DNA of 64,000 nucleotides from an uncultured bacterium (GCA_937996235.1 CALKVK010000035.1:382389-446388), one strand, 5' to 3'; counted from the first letter of the stretch, positions 46,743 through 55,654 are shown. Notes: generated by a model not told the origin, from the letters alone. Numbers and translations are program-made.

Positions 46743-47092
46743 ATGAACACGAACCCGACGGTGCGCAGCGCGAGCGCCGCCTGCGCGAACCCGCGGTGCG
46801 CGCGACGGACGCGCGCGGAGCCGCCGCGGAGCATCTGGATGCCGAGCGGCAGGACCACGAGGTACAGCACCGTCGCGAGCACCGACGCCCCGATGTGCAC
46901 CCACTGGGGCACGGTCCACTCGTGCGAGAAGGTCATCCCGATCACATCGCGGCTGAACTCGAGGATCAGCACGAGCGCGAGGTCGATCCCCATCCCCGCG
47001 AGGACCAGCGGCACGTGGGCGCGCCGGCGCCTCCGCATCAGGAAGCCCGCGGCGATGAGCAGATAGCCGAGGGTCGCGAGGGCCTTGAACAC
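46730..47092 (-). CDS. small four-helix membrane protein with conserved-looking histidines
   Basis: This 120-residue protein starts at GTG 47092. Four helices lie at about residues 3-20, 28-46, 63-83 and 97-116. Histidines occur at AHVP, SHEW, WVHI and RRAHRGF, a distribution that recalls small haem-associated membrane proteins of the DUF420/cytochrome b561-like kind, although no family match is certain. The 3' end overlaps the next gene by 13 bp. It is divergent from the kinase gene over 135 bp. Confidence 0.65.
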   Translation of the reverse strand: MFKALATLGYLLIAAGFLMRRRRRAHVPLVLAGMGIDLALVLILEFSRDVIGMTFSHEWTVPQWVHIGASVLATVLYLVVLPLGIQMLRGGSARVRRAHRGFAQAALALRTVGFVFMWAI

Positions 47093-47227
47093 GCCGCGTC
47101 TCCGGGGGGTCGGGTGCCCGGGATGGTCGCCCCGCCGCGCGCGTCGCGGAAGTTCGGGTCGGCCGCGCGGCGCCCGCCGTCGGTCGCCGGGATTGAGCCG
47201 GAGCCTGCCGGAGTCCGATGGAGATGC

Positions 47228-48877
47228 GTGGCAGCACAGGCCCAGCCGGGAGGGACCGGGGTCGGTGCGCGTCCGGACCTCGCGGGGACGGCGCGCGTCG
47301 CCGATCTCGAGCGCCAGGTCGCGACGCTCCTCCGGGAGCGGGCGGAGCACGCGGCCGCCGTGCAGGCGGAGCTCCAGCGTCTGAGCGCGCTCTACGACGA
47401 TCTGCGCGGGGACCTCGAGACGGCCCGACGCGAGCGCGATGGCGCGCTCGAGAGCGTGCGGGCGGAGCGCGAGGCGCGCGCGCGGGAGACCCTCGAGCTC
47501 GCAGAGCGCCTCGACGAGGCGGCGGTCCGCGAGCAGGCCCTGCGCGAGTCGGCCGCCGCGGACTCGCTCCAGCGCTTCGTCGCGGAGCGTCTCGACCTCG
47601 CCGTCCACGAGTACCGCGAGCTGGCTCCGGGCGAACTGCCGGAGGTGCCCGGGTTCCGCGTACACGAGCCGCTCGGCCGCGGCGGCATGGCGTCGGTGTT
47701 CCGCGCAGAGCGCCTGGAGGACGGTGCCGAGGTGGCGCTGAAGCTCCTGCACGGCAGCCCCGGGCAGGAGCGCACGCGCACGGAGCTGTTCCTGCGCGAG
47801 GCGGCGCTGACGCTCCAGCTCGACCATCCGGGGCTCCTGCGCGCGCTCGACGCCGGCGACTGTGTGCACGGCCCCTACCTCGTGCTGCCGCTCGTCGATG
47901 GACGCAGCCTCGCGATGCGGGTGCGCCGCGACGGGCCGCTCCCGGAGGCCGAGGTCCTCTCGATCGCGTCGTCCATCGGACGCGCGCTGCGCTTCTGCGC
48001 CCGCCTCGGACTGACGCACCGCGACGTCAAGCCCAGCAACCTGCTGCAAGGGCGCGACGGCCGCGTGCTGCTCTCGGACTTCGGGCTCGCGGCGCTGACG
48101 ACGGGCGACGCCGGCCGGCCGTACGGCTCCCCCGGGTACGCGGCGCCGGAGCAGATGGTCGCCCCGGACACGGTCGACGAGCGCGCCGACATCTACGCGT
48201 TCGGCTGCTCCCTCTGGCACCTGCTCGTCGGACGCCGGCCGTTCCCCGGCACCCCGCGCGAGTCCTTCGACGCGGCGCGGATCAACGACCTGCCGGATCC
48301 GCGCGACGAGGGCGCAGAGGTCTCGCACGGGCTCGCGCAGGTGCTGCGGCGCATGGGCCGCTGCGAGCGCGACCGGCGCTATCGCTCCTGGGACGAGTGC
48401 CTGCTCGACATCGCGCTGGTCGAGCGCGGCAACCCGCCGCTCGCCGCGCACCTCGCCGACGTCGTCGGCGCGACGCCCCCCGACCACGGCGACCCGGAGC
48501 CCGTGCCGCCGGCACCGCCCCCGGAGCCGCCCGTCGCCGCGCCCGCCGCGGACCCGCACCCGGCACCGGGGCCGGAGGCGACGCACGGCGACGAGCCGAC
48601 GGCCGCCCCGGTGGGCGCGGTCCAGCGCGCGGTGGAGCGGCTCCCGCGCCACGTGCGCCTGCCGCTGGCGGCGACTCTTGCCGCGCTCGTCGCGCTCGCG
48701 CTCGGACGCGGCTGCGCGCCCTCTCCCGCGGACGCGCTCGTCGACCGGGCCCGCGCACTCGTCCGCGAGGGGCGCGCGGCGGAGGCGTCGGCCGCGCTGC
48801 GCGCCGCGGCCGAGCTCGTCGGCCCGGACGACGCCGCGCGCCTCGCGCGGGAAGCCGACGACCTCGACGCGCGCTGA
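47228..48877 (+). CDS. membrane-anchored Ser/Thr protein kinase with N-terminal coiled coil
   Basis: This 549-residue Hanks-type kinase starts at GTG 47228, four bases after GGAG. Residues 22-128 form a coiled coil ahead of the kinase domain, which spans about 142-425: Gly-rich loop LGRGGMASVF, Lys172 in VALKLL, catalytic LTHRDVKPSNLL (Asp266), SDFGLA (Asp284), and the GSPGYAAPEQ activation-loop end. A Pro/Ala-rich linker leads to one membrane helix at about 479-495 and a short TPR-like helical domain outside. All catalytic residues are present, so it should be active. The N-terminal coiled coil before the kinase is unusual and suggests dimer-controlled activation (inference). Confidence 0.93.
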   Translation: MAAQAQPGGTGVGARPDLAGTARVADLERQVATLLRERAEHAAAVQAELQRLSALYDDLRGDLETARRERDGALESVRAEREARARETLELAERLDEAAVREQALRESAAADSLQRFVAERLDLAVHEYRELAPGELPEVPGFRVHEPLGRGGMASVFRAERLEDGAEVALKLLHGSPGQERTRTELFLREAALTLQLDHPGLLRALDAGDCVHGPYLVLPLVDGRSLAMRVRRDGPLPEAEVLSIASSIGRALRFCARLGLTHRDVKPSNLLQGRDGRVLLSDFGLAALTTGDAGRPYGSPGYAAPEQMVAPDTVDERADIYAFGCSLWHLLVGRRPFPGTPRESFDAARINDLPDPRDEGAEVSHGLAQVLRRMGRCERDRRYRSWDECLLDIALVERGNPPLAAHLADVVGATPPDHGDPEPVPPAPPPEPPVAAPAADPHPAPGPEATHGDEPTAAPVGAVQRAVERLPRHVRLPLAATLAALVALALGRGCAPSPADALVDRARALVREGRAAEASAALRAAAELVGPDDAARLAREADDLDAR

Positions 48878-48889
48878 CGCCGGCCGACC

Positions 48890-48918
48890 TTGACGGACGT
48901 AAAGCGAGCCTTACGTAT
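48890..48918 (+). promoter_or_regulatory. possible promoter with overlapping palindrome
   Basis: TTGACG at 48890-48895 resembles a -35 element. An imperfect 20-bp palindrome at 48897-48916 (arms ACGTAA/TTACGT, inner GC/GC) covers the spacer and the likely -10 area. The stretch is AT-rich for this genome and lies about 260 bp before the helicase start. A repressor site over a promoter is the simplest reading; the -10 itself is weak. Confidence 0.4.
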
Positions 48919-48982
48919 CCGCGCCCGCGCCGAGCCTGACCCCCGCGGCACGCGCGTTGCAAAAGGAGCGTCGTTCCCGCTC

Positions 48983-49152
48983 GGGGACAGACAGGCAAGT
49001 CCCCCTCACGAGGGAGAAGCGCTCTCCGTGGGGTCCGGGGCCGGCATCCGGGGTGACCGCCCGTGTGGGCGGGGCGGCGCGAGCCGTCGGGACCCCACCA
49101 CGGTGTGCCGGTCCCGGTCCGGGACGACGCCCGCCGCGCGCTTCGCGCGGCG
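48983..49152 (+). ncRNA. structured 5' leader of the helicase mRNA (predicted)
   Basis: Several complementary arms lie in series. GGGGAC/GTCCCC (48983-48988, 48999-49004) is followed by a closing helix GTGGGGTCC/GGACCCCAC (49028-49036, 49090-49098). The closing helix encloses three hairpins: CCGG/CCGG with a CAT loop (49041-49051), CCGCCC/GGGCGG with a GTGT loop (49057-49072), and GGCGGC/GCCGTC with a GNRA-type GCGA loop (49073-49088). Two more hairpins follow at 49111-49125 and 49132-49152, the last only 24 bp before the GTG. No known RNA family is recognised. High GC makes chance pairing common, but the enclosed multi-branch layout is notable ahead of an RNA helicase gene. Confidence 0.4.
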
Positions 49153-49176
49153 CCGCGCGCGCCCCACAATCGCGGC

Positions 49177-50484
49177 GTGACAGCGACCTTCGCCGAACTC
49201 GGCGTCCCGGCGGCGCTCCTCGCGGCGCTCGAGCGGACCGGGGTGCACGCGCCCTTCCCGGTCCAGACGCGCGCCCTCCCGCCGGCCCTCGCCGGGGACG
49301 ACCTGCTCGTCTCGGCCGAGACCGGCAGCGGCAAGACGCTCGTGTTCCTGCTCGCCGCGGGCGCGCACCTCGGCGACGCGCGCGCCACGAGGCCGCGCGC
49401 CGTCGTCCTGGCGCCGACCCGCGAACTGGCCGCGCAGATCGCGCGCGTCGCGTCGACGCTGTTCGCGGAGACCGGCCTGCGCGTCGCGCTGCTCGCCGGA
49501 GGCGCGCCCGTCGCACCGCAGATCCGCACGCTGCGGTCGGGGAGCGACATCGTCGTCGCCACGCCGGGGCGCCTGCTCGACGTCGCGCGGCGCGGCGCGT
49601 TCGACGCGGGCGCCGTGGCGCTGCTCGTCATCGACGAGGCCGACCGCATGCTCGACCTCGGGTTCCTGCCCGACGTGCGCCGCTGCGTCGCGCTGCTCCC
49701 CGCCGCGCGCCAGACGCTGCTCCTCTCGGCGACGCTCCCGGCGGAGGTCGAGGAACTCGCCGCCGGACTCCTGCGCGACCCCGTGCGCGTGCGGGCCGAG
49801 TCCGAGGAGGCGCGCCCGCTCCCGCACGGGATCACACACGTCGCCCACGTCGTGCGCGTGCCGCTCAAGACCGACCTGCTCGAGGTGCTCCTGCGCGGCG
49901 AGGACGTGGGGCGCGCGCTGGTGTTCACGTCGAGCCGCCGCAGGGCGGCCGTGCTCGCGTCGGAGCTGGCCCGGCGCGGCGTGGCGAGCGACGCGCTGCA
50001 CGCCGGCCGCAGCCAGGAGGACCGCGACGCCGCACTCGCGGCGTTCCGTGGGGGCGCGCTGCGCGCGCTCGTCGCCACCGACCTCGCGGAGCGCGGCCTC
50101 GACCTGCCCGGCCTCACGCACGTCGTGAACTTCGATCTGCCCGGCACGGCGGACCGCTACGCCCACCGCGTGGGCCGCACGGCGCGCGCGTTCGGCACGG
50201 GGAGCGCGATCACGCTCTGCGCCCCCGCCGAGGAGCCGGCGCTCGACGCCCTCGCGGCCGCGCTGGGCGTCGCGATCGGGCGCGCGCGGGTCGCGGGCTT
50301 CGAGTACGAGGCCCGCCCGCGCGGCCGCGACCCGTTCGTCGAGGAGCGCCGCGCGCACGCCGCGGCCCGCGACGCGGTGCGCCCGAAGCGCCGCCGCGCG
50401 CCTTCGCCGGAGCGCCAGCGTCAGCAGTTCTGGGAGCGCGCCCGCGAGCGCCGCCGCGACACGCGCGGCCCCGGGCGCGGCTGA
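49177..50484 (+). CDS. DEAD-box ATP-dependent RNA helicase (RhlE type)
   Basis: This 435-residue helicase unwinds short RNA duplexes, typically in ribosome assembly or RNA decay. GTG 49177 starts TATFAELGVPAALLAAL, the Q-motif region. Motif I AETGSGKT is at 47-54, Ia APTRELAAQ at 79, Ib TPGRLLD at 129, II DEAD at 153-156, III SAT near 187, IV VFTSSRRR, V ATDLAERGLDLPG and VI HRVGRTAR. The C-terminal tail after about residue 390 is Arg/Ala-rich and basic, as in RhlE proteins. A long, highly structured leader precedes it, which could allow the helicase to control its own mRNA. Confidence 0.95.
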   Translation: MTATFAELGVPAALLAALERTGVHAPFPVQTRALPPALAGDDLLVSAETGSGKTLVFLLAAGAHLGDARATRPRAVVLAPTRELAAQIARVASTLFAETGLRVALLAGGAPVAPQIRTLRSGSDIVVATPGRLLDVARRGAFDAGAVALLVIDEADRMLDLGFLPDVRRCVALLPAARQTLLLSATLPAEVEELAAGLLRDPVRVRAESEEARPLPHGITHVAHVVRVPLKTDLLEVLLRGEDVGRALVFTSSRRRAAVLASELARRGVASDALHAGRSQEDRDAALAAFRGGALRALVATDLAERGLDLPGLTHVVNFDLPGTADRYAHRVGRTARAFGTGSAITLCAPAEEPALDALAAALGVAIGRARVAGFEYEARPRGRDPFVEERRAHAAARDAVRPKRRRAPSPERQRQQFWERARERRRDTRGPGRG

Positions 50485-50614
50485 GCGCCGCGGGTCCGCA
50501 CACGGCACGGAGCCGAACCGCGGCGGCCACGCGAGACCTGGAGCCCGCGCCTCGGTAGACTCGCCCCGTCGCACGCCCCGCGCCGCGACCGCGTCCCGAA
50601 GGAGACGGAGCCCC

Positions 50615-52543
50615 ATGGCCGAGGCCTCGACCAAGCTGCAGGTGCTGAACGCGTGCCTGCTGTCCGCCCTGCTGCTGACGACGACCACGATGACGTGCTC
50701 GCACTCGCGCCTCGAGTCGCGCGTGATCGAGCTGCGCGACATGGTCGAGAAGCGTGGTCCCGGAGACTCCCGGACGGGCCCGCCGCGCGAAGCCGGGAGC
50801 GCGCGCACGCCGGGCGTGTCCTCCGGAGTCGTGGAGAGCGGCTGGGGAGGGCGCCGCGCGGAGGTGCTCTACGTGGAGGGCGCGGTCGAGAACGCGCCGC
50901 TGCGCCTCGACGAGAAGCCGCAGCCGCAGAACGACTGGTACGTCAGCCGTCAGCACTCGCCGCCGAGCAGCCTCAGCTACTACACGACGAACGAGGGCCA
51001 GACCTCGATCCTGAACCGCTACATCCTCGGGCGGATGATGGACATCGACCCGGACGACCTCTCGAAGGTCATGCCGGAGCTGGCGACGTCCTGGGAGGTG
51101 GCCGACGACCACCTGACCTACACGTACCACCTGCGCAAGGGCGTCCAGTTCGCCGACGGGCGCCCCTTCACGTCCGCCGACGTGAAGTTCGCGTTCGACG
51201 TCATGCGCGACCCTGCGGTCGAGGCGGACCACCTGCGCACGGAGTTCGAGGACGTGGTCTCGCTCGAGACGCCCGACCCGCACACGGTCGTCGTGCGCTA
51301 CCGGAAGCTGTACTGGGCGGGGCTCTACGGCGTGGGCTTCTCGCTACGCGTGCTGAACAAGGGCTGGTACGAGGAGCAGATCCCGCACTTCGCGGCGATG
51401 CACGACATCGCGGAGTACTCGACGGAGCCCGGGAAGCCGGGATTCGGCAAGGTCTTCAACGAGATCCGCATCCCGTGCCCGGGCACGGGCCCGTACTACC
51501 TCGCCGACGAGAAGGACGCGAACGACGAGTACGTGCGCCTCGTCCAGAACCCGTTCTGGTTCGGGATCCAGGTGCATCCCACCTGGTACAACTTCACCGA
51601 GTACCGCGAGATCTACATCTCCGACGACATCGCCGCATTCGAGTCGTTCCGCAAGGGCGAGTTCGACGTGATGGTCGTGGACGCGGACCGCTGGGACGAC
51701 AACCTCAGCAAGGACCCGACGATCACGTCGCGCGCGAACTACTTCCAGTACGACCACGTCGGGCTCGGGTACTCGTTCATCGCCTGGAACTGCCGGCGGC
51801 CGCCGTTCGACGACGCCCGCGTGCGCACCGCGATGACGCACCTGGTCAACCGTCAGTGGATCGTCGACGAGCTCGAGCGCGGCCGCGGCCAGGTCGCGGT
51901 GCTGCCGTTCAAGCCGGTGTACCCGATCTACGACACGTCGCTGAAGCCGCACGCGTACGACCTGCAGCGCGCGAAGGAGCTGCTCGCGGAGGCCGGCTGG
52001 ACCGACAGCGACGGCGACGGCGTCCTCGACCGCGACGGCGTGCGCTTCGAGTGGGAGCTCAAGATCCCGTCGTCGCGCGACTTCTTCGTGCGCGTCTCCG
52101 GCGCCATCGAGGACGCGTGCAACAAGGTGGGCATCCGCATGTCGCGGCGCCCGCTCGAGTGGGCGACGTTCATCCAGGACCTCGACGAGCGGCGCTTCGA
52201 CGCCGTGTTCCTCTACAACTCGTTCTCGAGCCCCTGGATCGACCCGTACGACAGCTACCACAGCTCCGCCGACCGGCCGCGCGGCGGGAACACGCCGGGC
52301 TGGCGCGACGCGGAGGTGGACGCGCTCCTGAAGCAGATGCGCGAGGAGTTCGACGAGCAGAAGCGCATCGCGCTCTTCCACCGCTTCGACCGCAAGTACT
52401 ACGACGCGCAGCCGGAGACGCTGCTGACGCACGGACTCGTCTGCGTGCTGCAGGACAAGCGCTTCGAGGGCGTGCGCGTGCGCCCCACCGGGCTGCGCTT
52501 CTTCGACTTCTGGGTCAAGTCCGAGAACGTGCGGCACAAGTAG
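50615..52543 (+). CDS. peptide-type ABC transporter substrate-binding protein
   Basis: This 642-residue member of the SBP_bac_5 family has a hydrophobic N-terminal segment (about residues 9-28, ending TMTCSH) that may act as anchor or lipoprotein signal. A short coiled coil covers 30-46, and a linker precedes the binding domain from about 95. Family motifs are LATSWEVADDHLTYTYHLRKGVQFADGRPFTSADVKFAFD, split across two lines here as LATSWEVADDH and GRPFTSADVKFAFD. Later come CPGTGPYYL and RVRTAMTHLVNRQWIVDEL. A DSDGDGVLDRDG segment inside looks like a calcium-binding loop, common in this family. It heads a locus with two permeases but no ATPase. Confidence 0.92.
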   Translation: MAEASTKLQVLNACLLSALLLTTTTMTCSHSRLESRVIELRDMVEKRGPGDSRTGPPREAGSARTPGVSSGVVESGWGGRRAEVLYVEGAVENAPLRLDEKPQPQNDWYVSRQHSPPSSLSYYTTNEGQTSILNRYILGRMMDIDPDDLSKVMPELATSWEVADDHLTYTYHLRKGVQFADGRPFTSADVKFAFDVMRDPAVEADHLRTEFEDVVSLETPDPHTVVVRYRKLYWAGLYGVGFSLRVLNKGWYEEQIPHFAAMHDIAEYSTEPGKPGFGKVFNEIRIPCPGTGPYYLADEKDANDEYVRLVQNPFWFGIQVHPTWYNFTEYREIYISDDIAAFESFRKGEFDVMVVDADRWDDNLSKDPTITSRANYFQYDHVGLGYSFIAWNCRRPPFDDARVRTAMTHLVNRQWIVDELERGRGQVAVLPFKPVYPIYDTSLKPHAYDLQRAKELLAEAGWTDSDGDGVLDRDGVRFEWELKIPSSRDFFVRVSGAIEDACNKVGIRMSRRPLEWATFIQDLDERRFDAVFLYNSFSSPWIDPYDSYHSSADRPRGGNTPGWRDAEVDALLKQMREEFDEQKRIALFHRFDRKYYDAQPETLLTHGLVCVLQDKRFEGVRVRPTGLRFFDFWVKSENVRHK

Positions 52544-52550
52544 CGGGCGG

Positions 52551-54521
52551 ATGCTCACCTACATCGTCAAGCGCCTGCTCGCGATGATCCCGACGCTGTT
52601 CGGGATCTCGCTCATCACGTTCTTCATCGTGCTCCTCGCGCCCGGCGATCCCGTCGCGACCAAGATGGGCCAGGGCGGCGGACCGTCCGCGAGCGAGGGC
52701 GGCGGGCGCAGCGACCCGCAGAAGCAGGCGGACGTCAAGAAGGCGAAGATGAAGCTGCTCGGGATGCTCGAGGAGCTCCACAGCGTCGTCGCCTGGGACG
52801 GCAGCGCGGCGGCGGCTTCGCGCGACTGGACGAGCGACGACCGCTACCGGACCGTGGACCACCTGCAGCGGCTCGACGACGTCGGCTCGTTCACGCGCTG
52901 GGTGCACGCCATCGCGACGTCTCCGGACGGCTCGCGGCTCTACGCCGGCACGGCCGGCGGCGAGCTCGCGGGCTTCGACGTGCGCAGCGGTTCGGACGCC
53001 GTGCGCTTCGAAGACCACGCGTCCGGCATCTACTCGCTCGGCTGCTCGCCCGACGGGCGCTACGTCGCCAGCGCCGACGGCGACGGGACGGTGCGCCTCG
53101 CCTTGGCCGCGGACGGTCGCACCGTCGCCACGCACCCGGCGCTCGGCCGCGCGGTGCGCGCGCTCGTCTTCCTGCCGGGCGGTGCGCAGCTCGTCTCGGC
53201 GTGCGACGACGGCCACGTGCGCGTCCACTCGGTCCCGGAGCTGGAGGTCCTGCAGGATCTCGTCGAGCACACCGGCCCCGTCATGGCGCTCGCGGCGTCG
53301 GCCGACGGCTCGCGGCTGTTCAGCGCCGGCTTCGACGCGCGGCTGCGCGAGTGGGACACCGCGTCGTGGACCGTGACGCGCGAGATCGGGCACCACACGC
53401 AGACCGTCAACGCGATCGCCCTCTCGCGCGACGGCAGCCTGCTCGCGACAGCGAGCGACGATCAGGAGCTGCGCGTCTTCGACGGCAGCTCGGGCGAGCA
53501 GCGCGCCATGCTGTCGGGCCACTACGCCGCGGCCACGTGCGTCGCGTTCCTCGCGGACGGTCGGACGCTCGTGTCGGGCGGCCGCGACGAGACCGTGCGC
53601 GCGTGGGACGTGGAGCTCGCGCGGCAGACGGCGCAGGCGCCGGAGGCGATCGGCGCCGTGCTGGCGGTCGCAGCGTCGCCCGACGGCACGCGCGTCTTCA
53701 CCGCGGGGGACAGCTGGCGCAAGACCCCGGTGACGAAGCAGTACTGGCGCTGGTTCACGAACTCGCTGCGCGGCGACTTCGGCCGCTCGTTCTCGGACAA
53801 CAAGCCGGTGATCGACAAGATCGCGGAGCGTCTGCCCGTGACGCTCGGGCTGAACCTCCTCGCGATCGTCCTCATCTACCTCGTGTCGATCCCGCTCGGG
53901 GTGCACGCCGCGGTGCGGCGCGGCACGACCTTCGACAACGTCACGTCCGCCGGCCTCTTCATGCTGTGGTCGCTGCCGAGCTTCTTCCTCGCGACGATGC
54001 TCATCATGTACCTGAGCTCGGAGCGCACGTGGAACGTGCTGCCGTCGGTGGGCCTCGCCTCGGTGAACCAGGCCGACCTGCCCTACCTGCCGTGGCTGTG
54101 GGACCGCATCCTGCACCTGGTCCTGCCGATGATCGCCCTCACGTACTCGGGCTTCGCCAGCCTCTCGCGCTACGCCCGCACGTCGATGCTCGAGACGGTG
54201 CAGCAGGACTTCGTGCGGACTGCACGCGCCAAGGGACTGCCGGAGTCGGCGGTGATCTACAAGCACGCCCTGCGCAACTCGCTCATCGCGATCATCACGC
54301 TCGTGGGCACGCTGCTGCCGACGATGATCGGCGGCTCGGTGATCATCGAGCTGATCTTCAGCATCCGCGGCATGGGCCTCCTCGCGTTCGAGGCGATCCT
54401 GCAGCGCGACTACCCGGTGGTCATGGCGATCACGACGTTCACGGCGCTGCTGACGCTCGTCGGCGTGCTGCTCTCGGACCTGCTCTACTCGGTCGCCGAC
54501 CCCAGGATCACGCACGGATGA
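52551..54521 (+). CDS. DppB-type ABC permease with an inserted seven-repeat WD40 propeller
   Basis: This 656-residue permease starts with the usual first helix and APGDP motif (residues 1-38). A charged linker (39-114) leads to seven WD40 repeats at about 115-388. Each has the SPDG turn, a [GA]D-type centre and a terminal strand such as LREWDTASW or VRAWDVELA. At residue 396 the normal permease resumes with QYWRWFTNSLRGDFGRSF, then five more helices with the ATPase-contact loop ARTSMLETVQQDFVRTARAKGLPE. Ordinary relatives are about 320-340 residues. The propeller lies in the large extracytoplasmic loop, so it should face the substrate-binding protein. The frame is continuous, and the base composition matches both sides. 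Overlaps the next permease in ATGA. Confidence 0.93.
   Translation: MLTYIVKRLLAMIPTLFGISLITFFIVLLAPGDPVATKMGQGGGPSASEGGGRSDPQKQADVKKAKMKLLGMLEELHSVVAWDGSAAAASRDWTSDDRYRTVDHLQRLDDVGSFTRWVHAIATSPDGSRLYAGTAGGELAGFDVRSGSDAVRFEDHASGIYSLGCSPDGRYVASADGDGTVRLALAADGRTVATHPALGRAVRALVFLPGGAQLVSACDDGHVRVHSVPELEVLQDLVEHTGPVMALAASADGSRLFSAGFDARLREWDTASWTVTREIGHHTQTVNAIALSRDGSLLATASDDQELRVFDGSSGEQRAMLSGHYAAATCVAFLADGRTLVSGGRDETVRAWDVELARQTAQAPEAIGAVLAVAASPDGTRVFTAGDSWRKTPVTKQYWRWFTNSLRGDFGRSFSDNKPVIDKIAERLPVTLGLNLLAIVLIYLVSIPLGVHAAVRRGTTFDNVTSAGLFMLWSLPSFFLATMLIMYLSSERTWNVLPSVGLASVNQADLPYLPWLWDRILHLVLPMIALTYSGFASLSRYARTSMLETVQQDFVRTARAKGLPESAVIYKHALRNSLIAIITLVGTLLPTMIGGSVIIELIFSIRGMGLLAFEAILQRDYPVVMAITTFTALLTLVGVLLSDLLYSVADPRITHG
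52893..53714 (+). other. WD40 propeller insertion within the permease
   Basis: This stretch encodes residues 115-388. Repeat boundaries fall about every 40 residues, with SPDGSRL, SPDGRYV, LPGGAQL, SADGSRL, SRDGSLL, LADGRTL and SPDGTRV as the recurrent turn. Seven repeats would close a propeller. The inserted block replaces only the short loop between the first helix and the QYWRWL segment of related permeases. Confidence 0.9.
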
Positions 54522-55654
54522 GCGACGGCGCCGCACCCGAACGCGCGGATCTCGAGAAGGCCCAGGGCGCGACCGGCCAGACCTACTGGTCGATCGTGCG
54601 CACGCAGTTCCGGAAGAACCGCCAGGGCATGGTCGGGCTGTGGATCGTCCTCGCGATCGTCGTGATCGCCGTGCTGGCGCCGCTGCTCGCGAACGACCGT
54701 CCGATCGTCTGCGTGTACAAGGGCGCGCTGCGCTTCCCCGCGTTCACGACGTACGTGGACAACTGGGTGCCCTGGCAGGACGCGCGCTTCAAGCTGAAGA
54801 GCTTCGAAGTCGGCGGCAGCTTCCCGTTCTCCGACCACTACGCGGAGCTCGAGGGCAAGTCCTGGAAGCAGGCCGCGGAGACGGAGCCGGACGCGTTCGG
54901 CTCCCCCACGGTGTGGCCGCCGATCCGCTTCAACCCGCGCCAGTTCGACACGACCGCGATCAAGAAGCCGCCGCTCGTCGACGGTCACGTGCTCGGCACC
55001 GACGACCAGGGCCGCGACGTGCTCGCCCGCATCGTGCACGGCTGCGTCGTCGCGATCACGGTCGGCGTGCTCGCCATGGGCATCGCCACGTTGATCGGCG
55101 TCGCGCTCGGACTCGCGGCGGGCTACTACGGCGGCTGGATCGATCTCGTGCTCTCCCGCGTCGTCGAGATCGTGATGTGCTTCCCGACGTTCTTCCTGAT
55201 CATCTCGGTCATCGCGTTCGTGCCGCCGTCCATCGTGAACATCATGCTCGTGATCGGCTTCGTGAGCTGGACCGGCATCTTCCGGCTGACGCGCGGCGAG
55301 GTGCTGAAGGCACGCGCCCAGGAGTACGTCACCGCCGCCGAGGCGCTGGCGATCCCGCAGCGCAGCATCATGTTCCGCCACATCCTGCCGAACTCGGTGG
55401 CGCCGGTGTTCGTCTCCGTCGCGTTCGGCATCGCGTCCGCCGTGCTCACCGAGTCGTCGCTCTCGTTCCTCGGCTTCGGCGACCCCAACGCGTCGTCCTG
55501 GGGCGAGGTCGTGAGCCAGGGCCGCAAGTACGTCGCCGAGGGCCTCACGCACCTCGTGCTCGCACCCGGGTTCGCGATCTTCGTGACGCTGACCGCCTTC
55601 AACCTCTTCGGCCAGGGCCTCCGCGACGCGATGGACCCGCGCCTGCGCCGCTGA
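54518..55654 (+). CDS. YejE/DppC-type ABC permease
   Basis: This 378-residue permease has its ATG overlapping the WD40-permease stop. A cytoplasmic start (to about residue 38) is followed by the first helix (39-57). A loop of about 100 residues (58-158) then contains WPPIRFNP, as in YejE-like proteins. The LGTDDQGRDVLAR motif at 159-171 precedes five further helices. The EAA loop (EVLKARAQEYVTAAEALAIPQ) contacts the ATPase. Typical DppC proteins have a far shorter loop. Together with the WD40 permease it forms the heterodimeric channel, while the ATPase must come from elsewhere, probably the convergent locus. Confidence 0.93.
   Translation: MSDGAAPERADLEKAQGATGQTYWSIVRTQFRKNRQGMVGLWIVLAIVVIAVLAPLLANDRPIVCVYKGALRFPAFTTYVDNWVPWQDARFKLKSFEVGGSFPFSDHYAELEGKSWKQAAETEPDAFGSPTVWPPIRFNPRQFDTTAIKKPPLVDGHVLGTDDQGRDVLARIVHGCVVAITVGVLAMGIATLIGVALGLAAGYYGGWIDLVLSRVVEIVMCFPTFFLIISVIAFVPPSIVNIMLVIGFVSWTGIFRLTRGEVLKARAQEYVTAAEALAIPQRSIMFRHILPNSVAPVFVSVAFGIASAVLTESSLSFLGFGDPNASSWGEVVSQGRKYVAEGLTHLVLAPGFAIFVTLTAFNLFGQGLRDAMDPRLRR

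Noticed and set aside
48958..48982. Terminator of a minus-strand small RNA (GAGCG hairpin followed by CTTTTGC on the minus strand)
   Set aside because: The stem is only five pairs and there is no minus-strand promoter or known RNA in front; the plus-strand leader reading is simpler.
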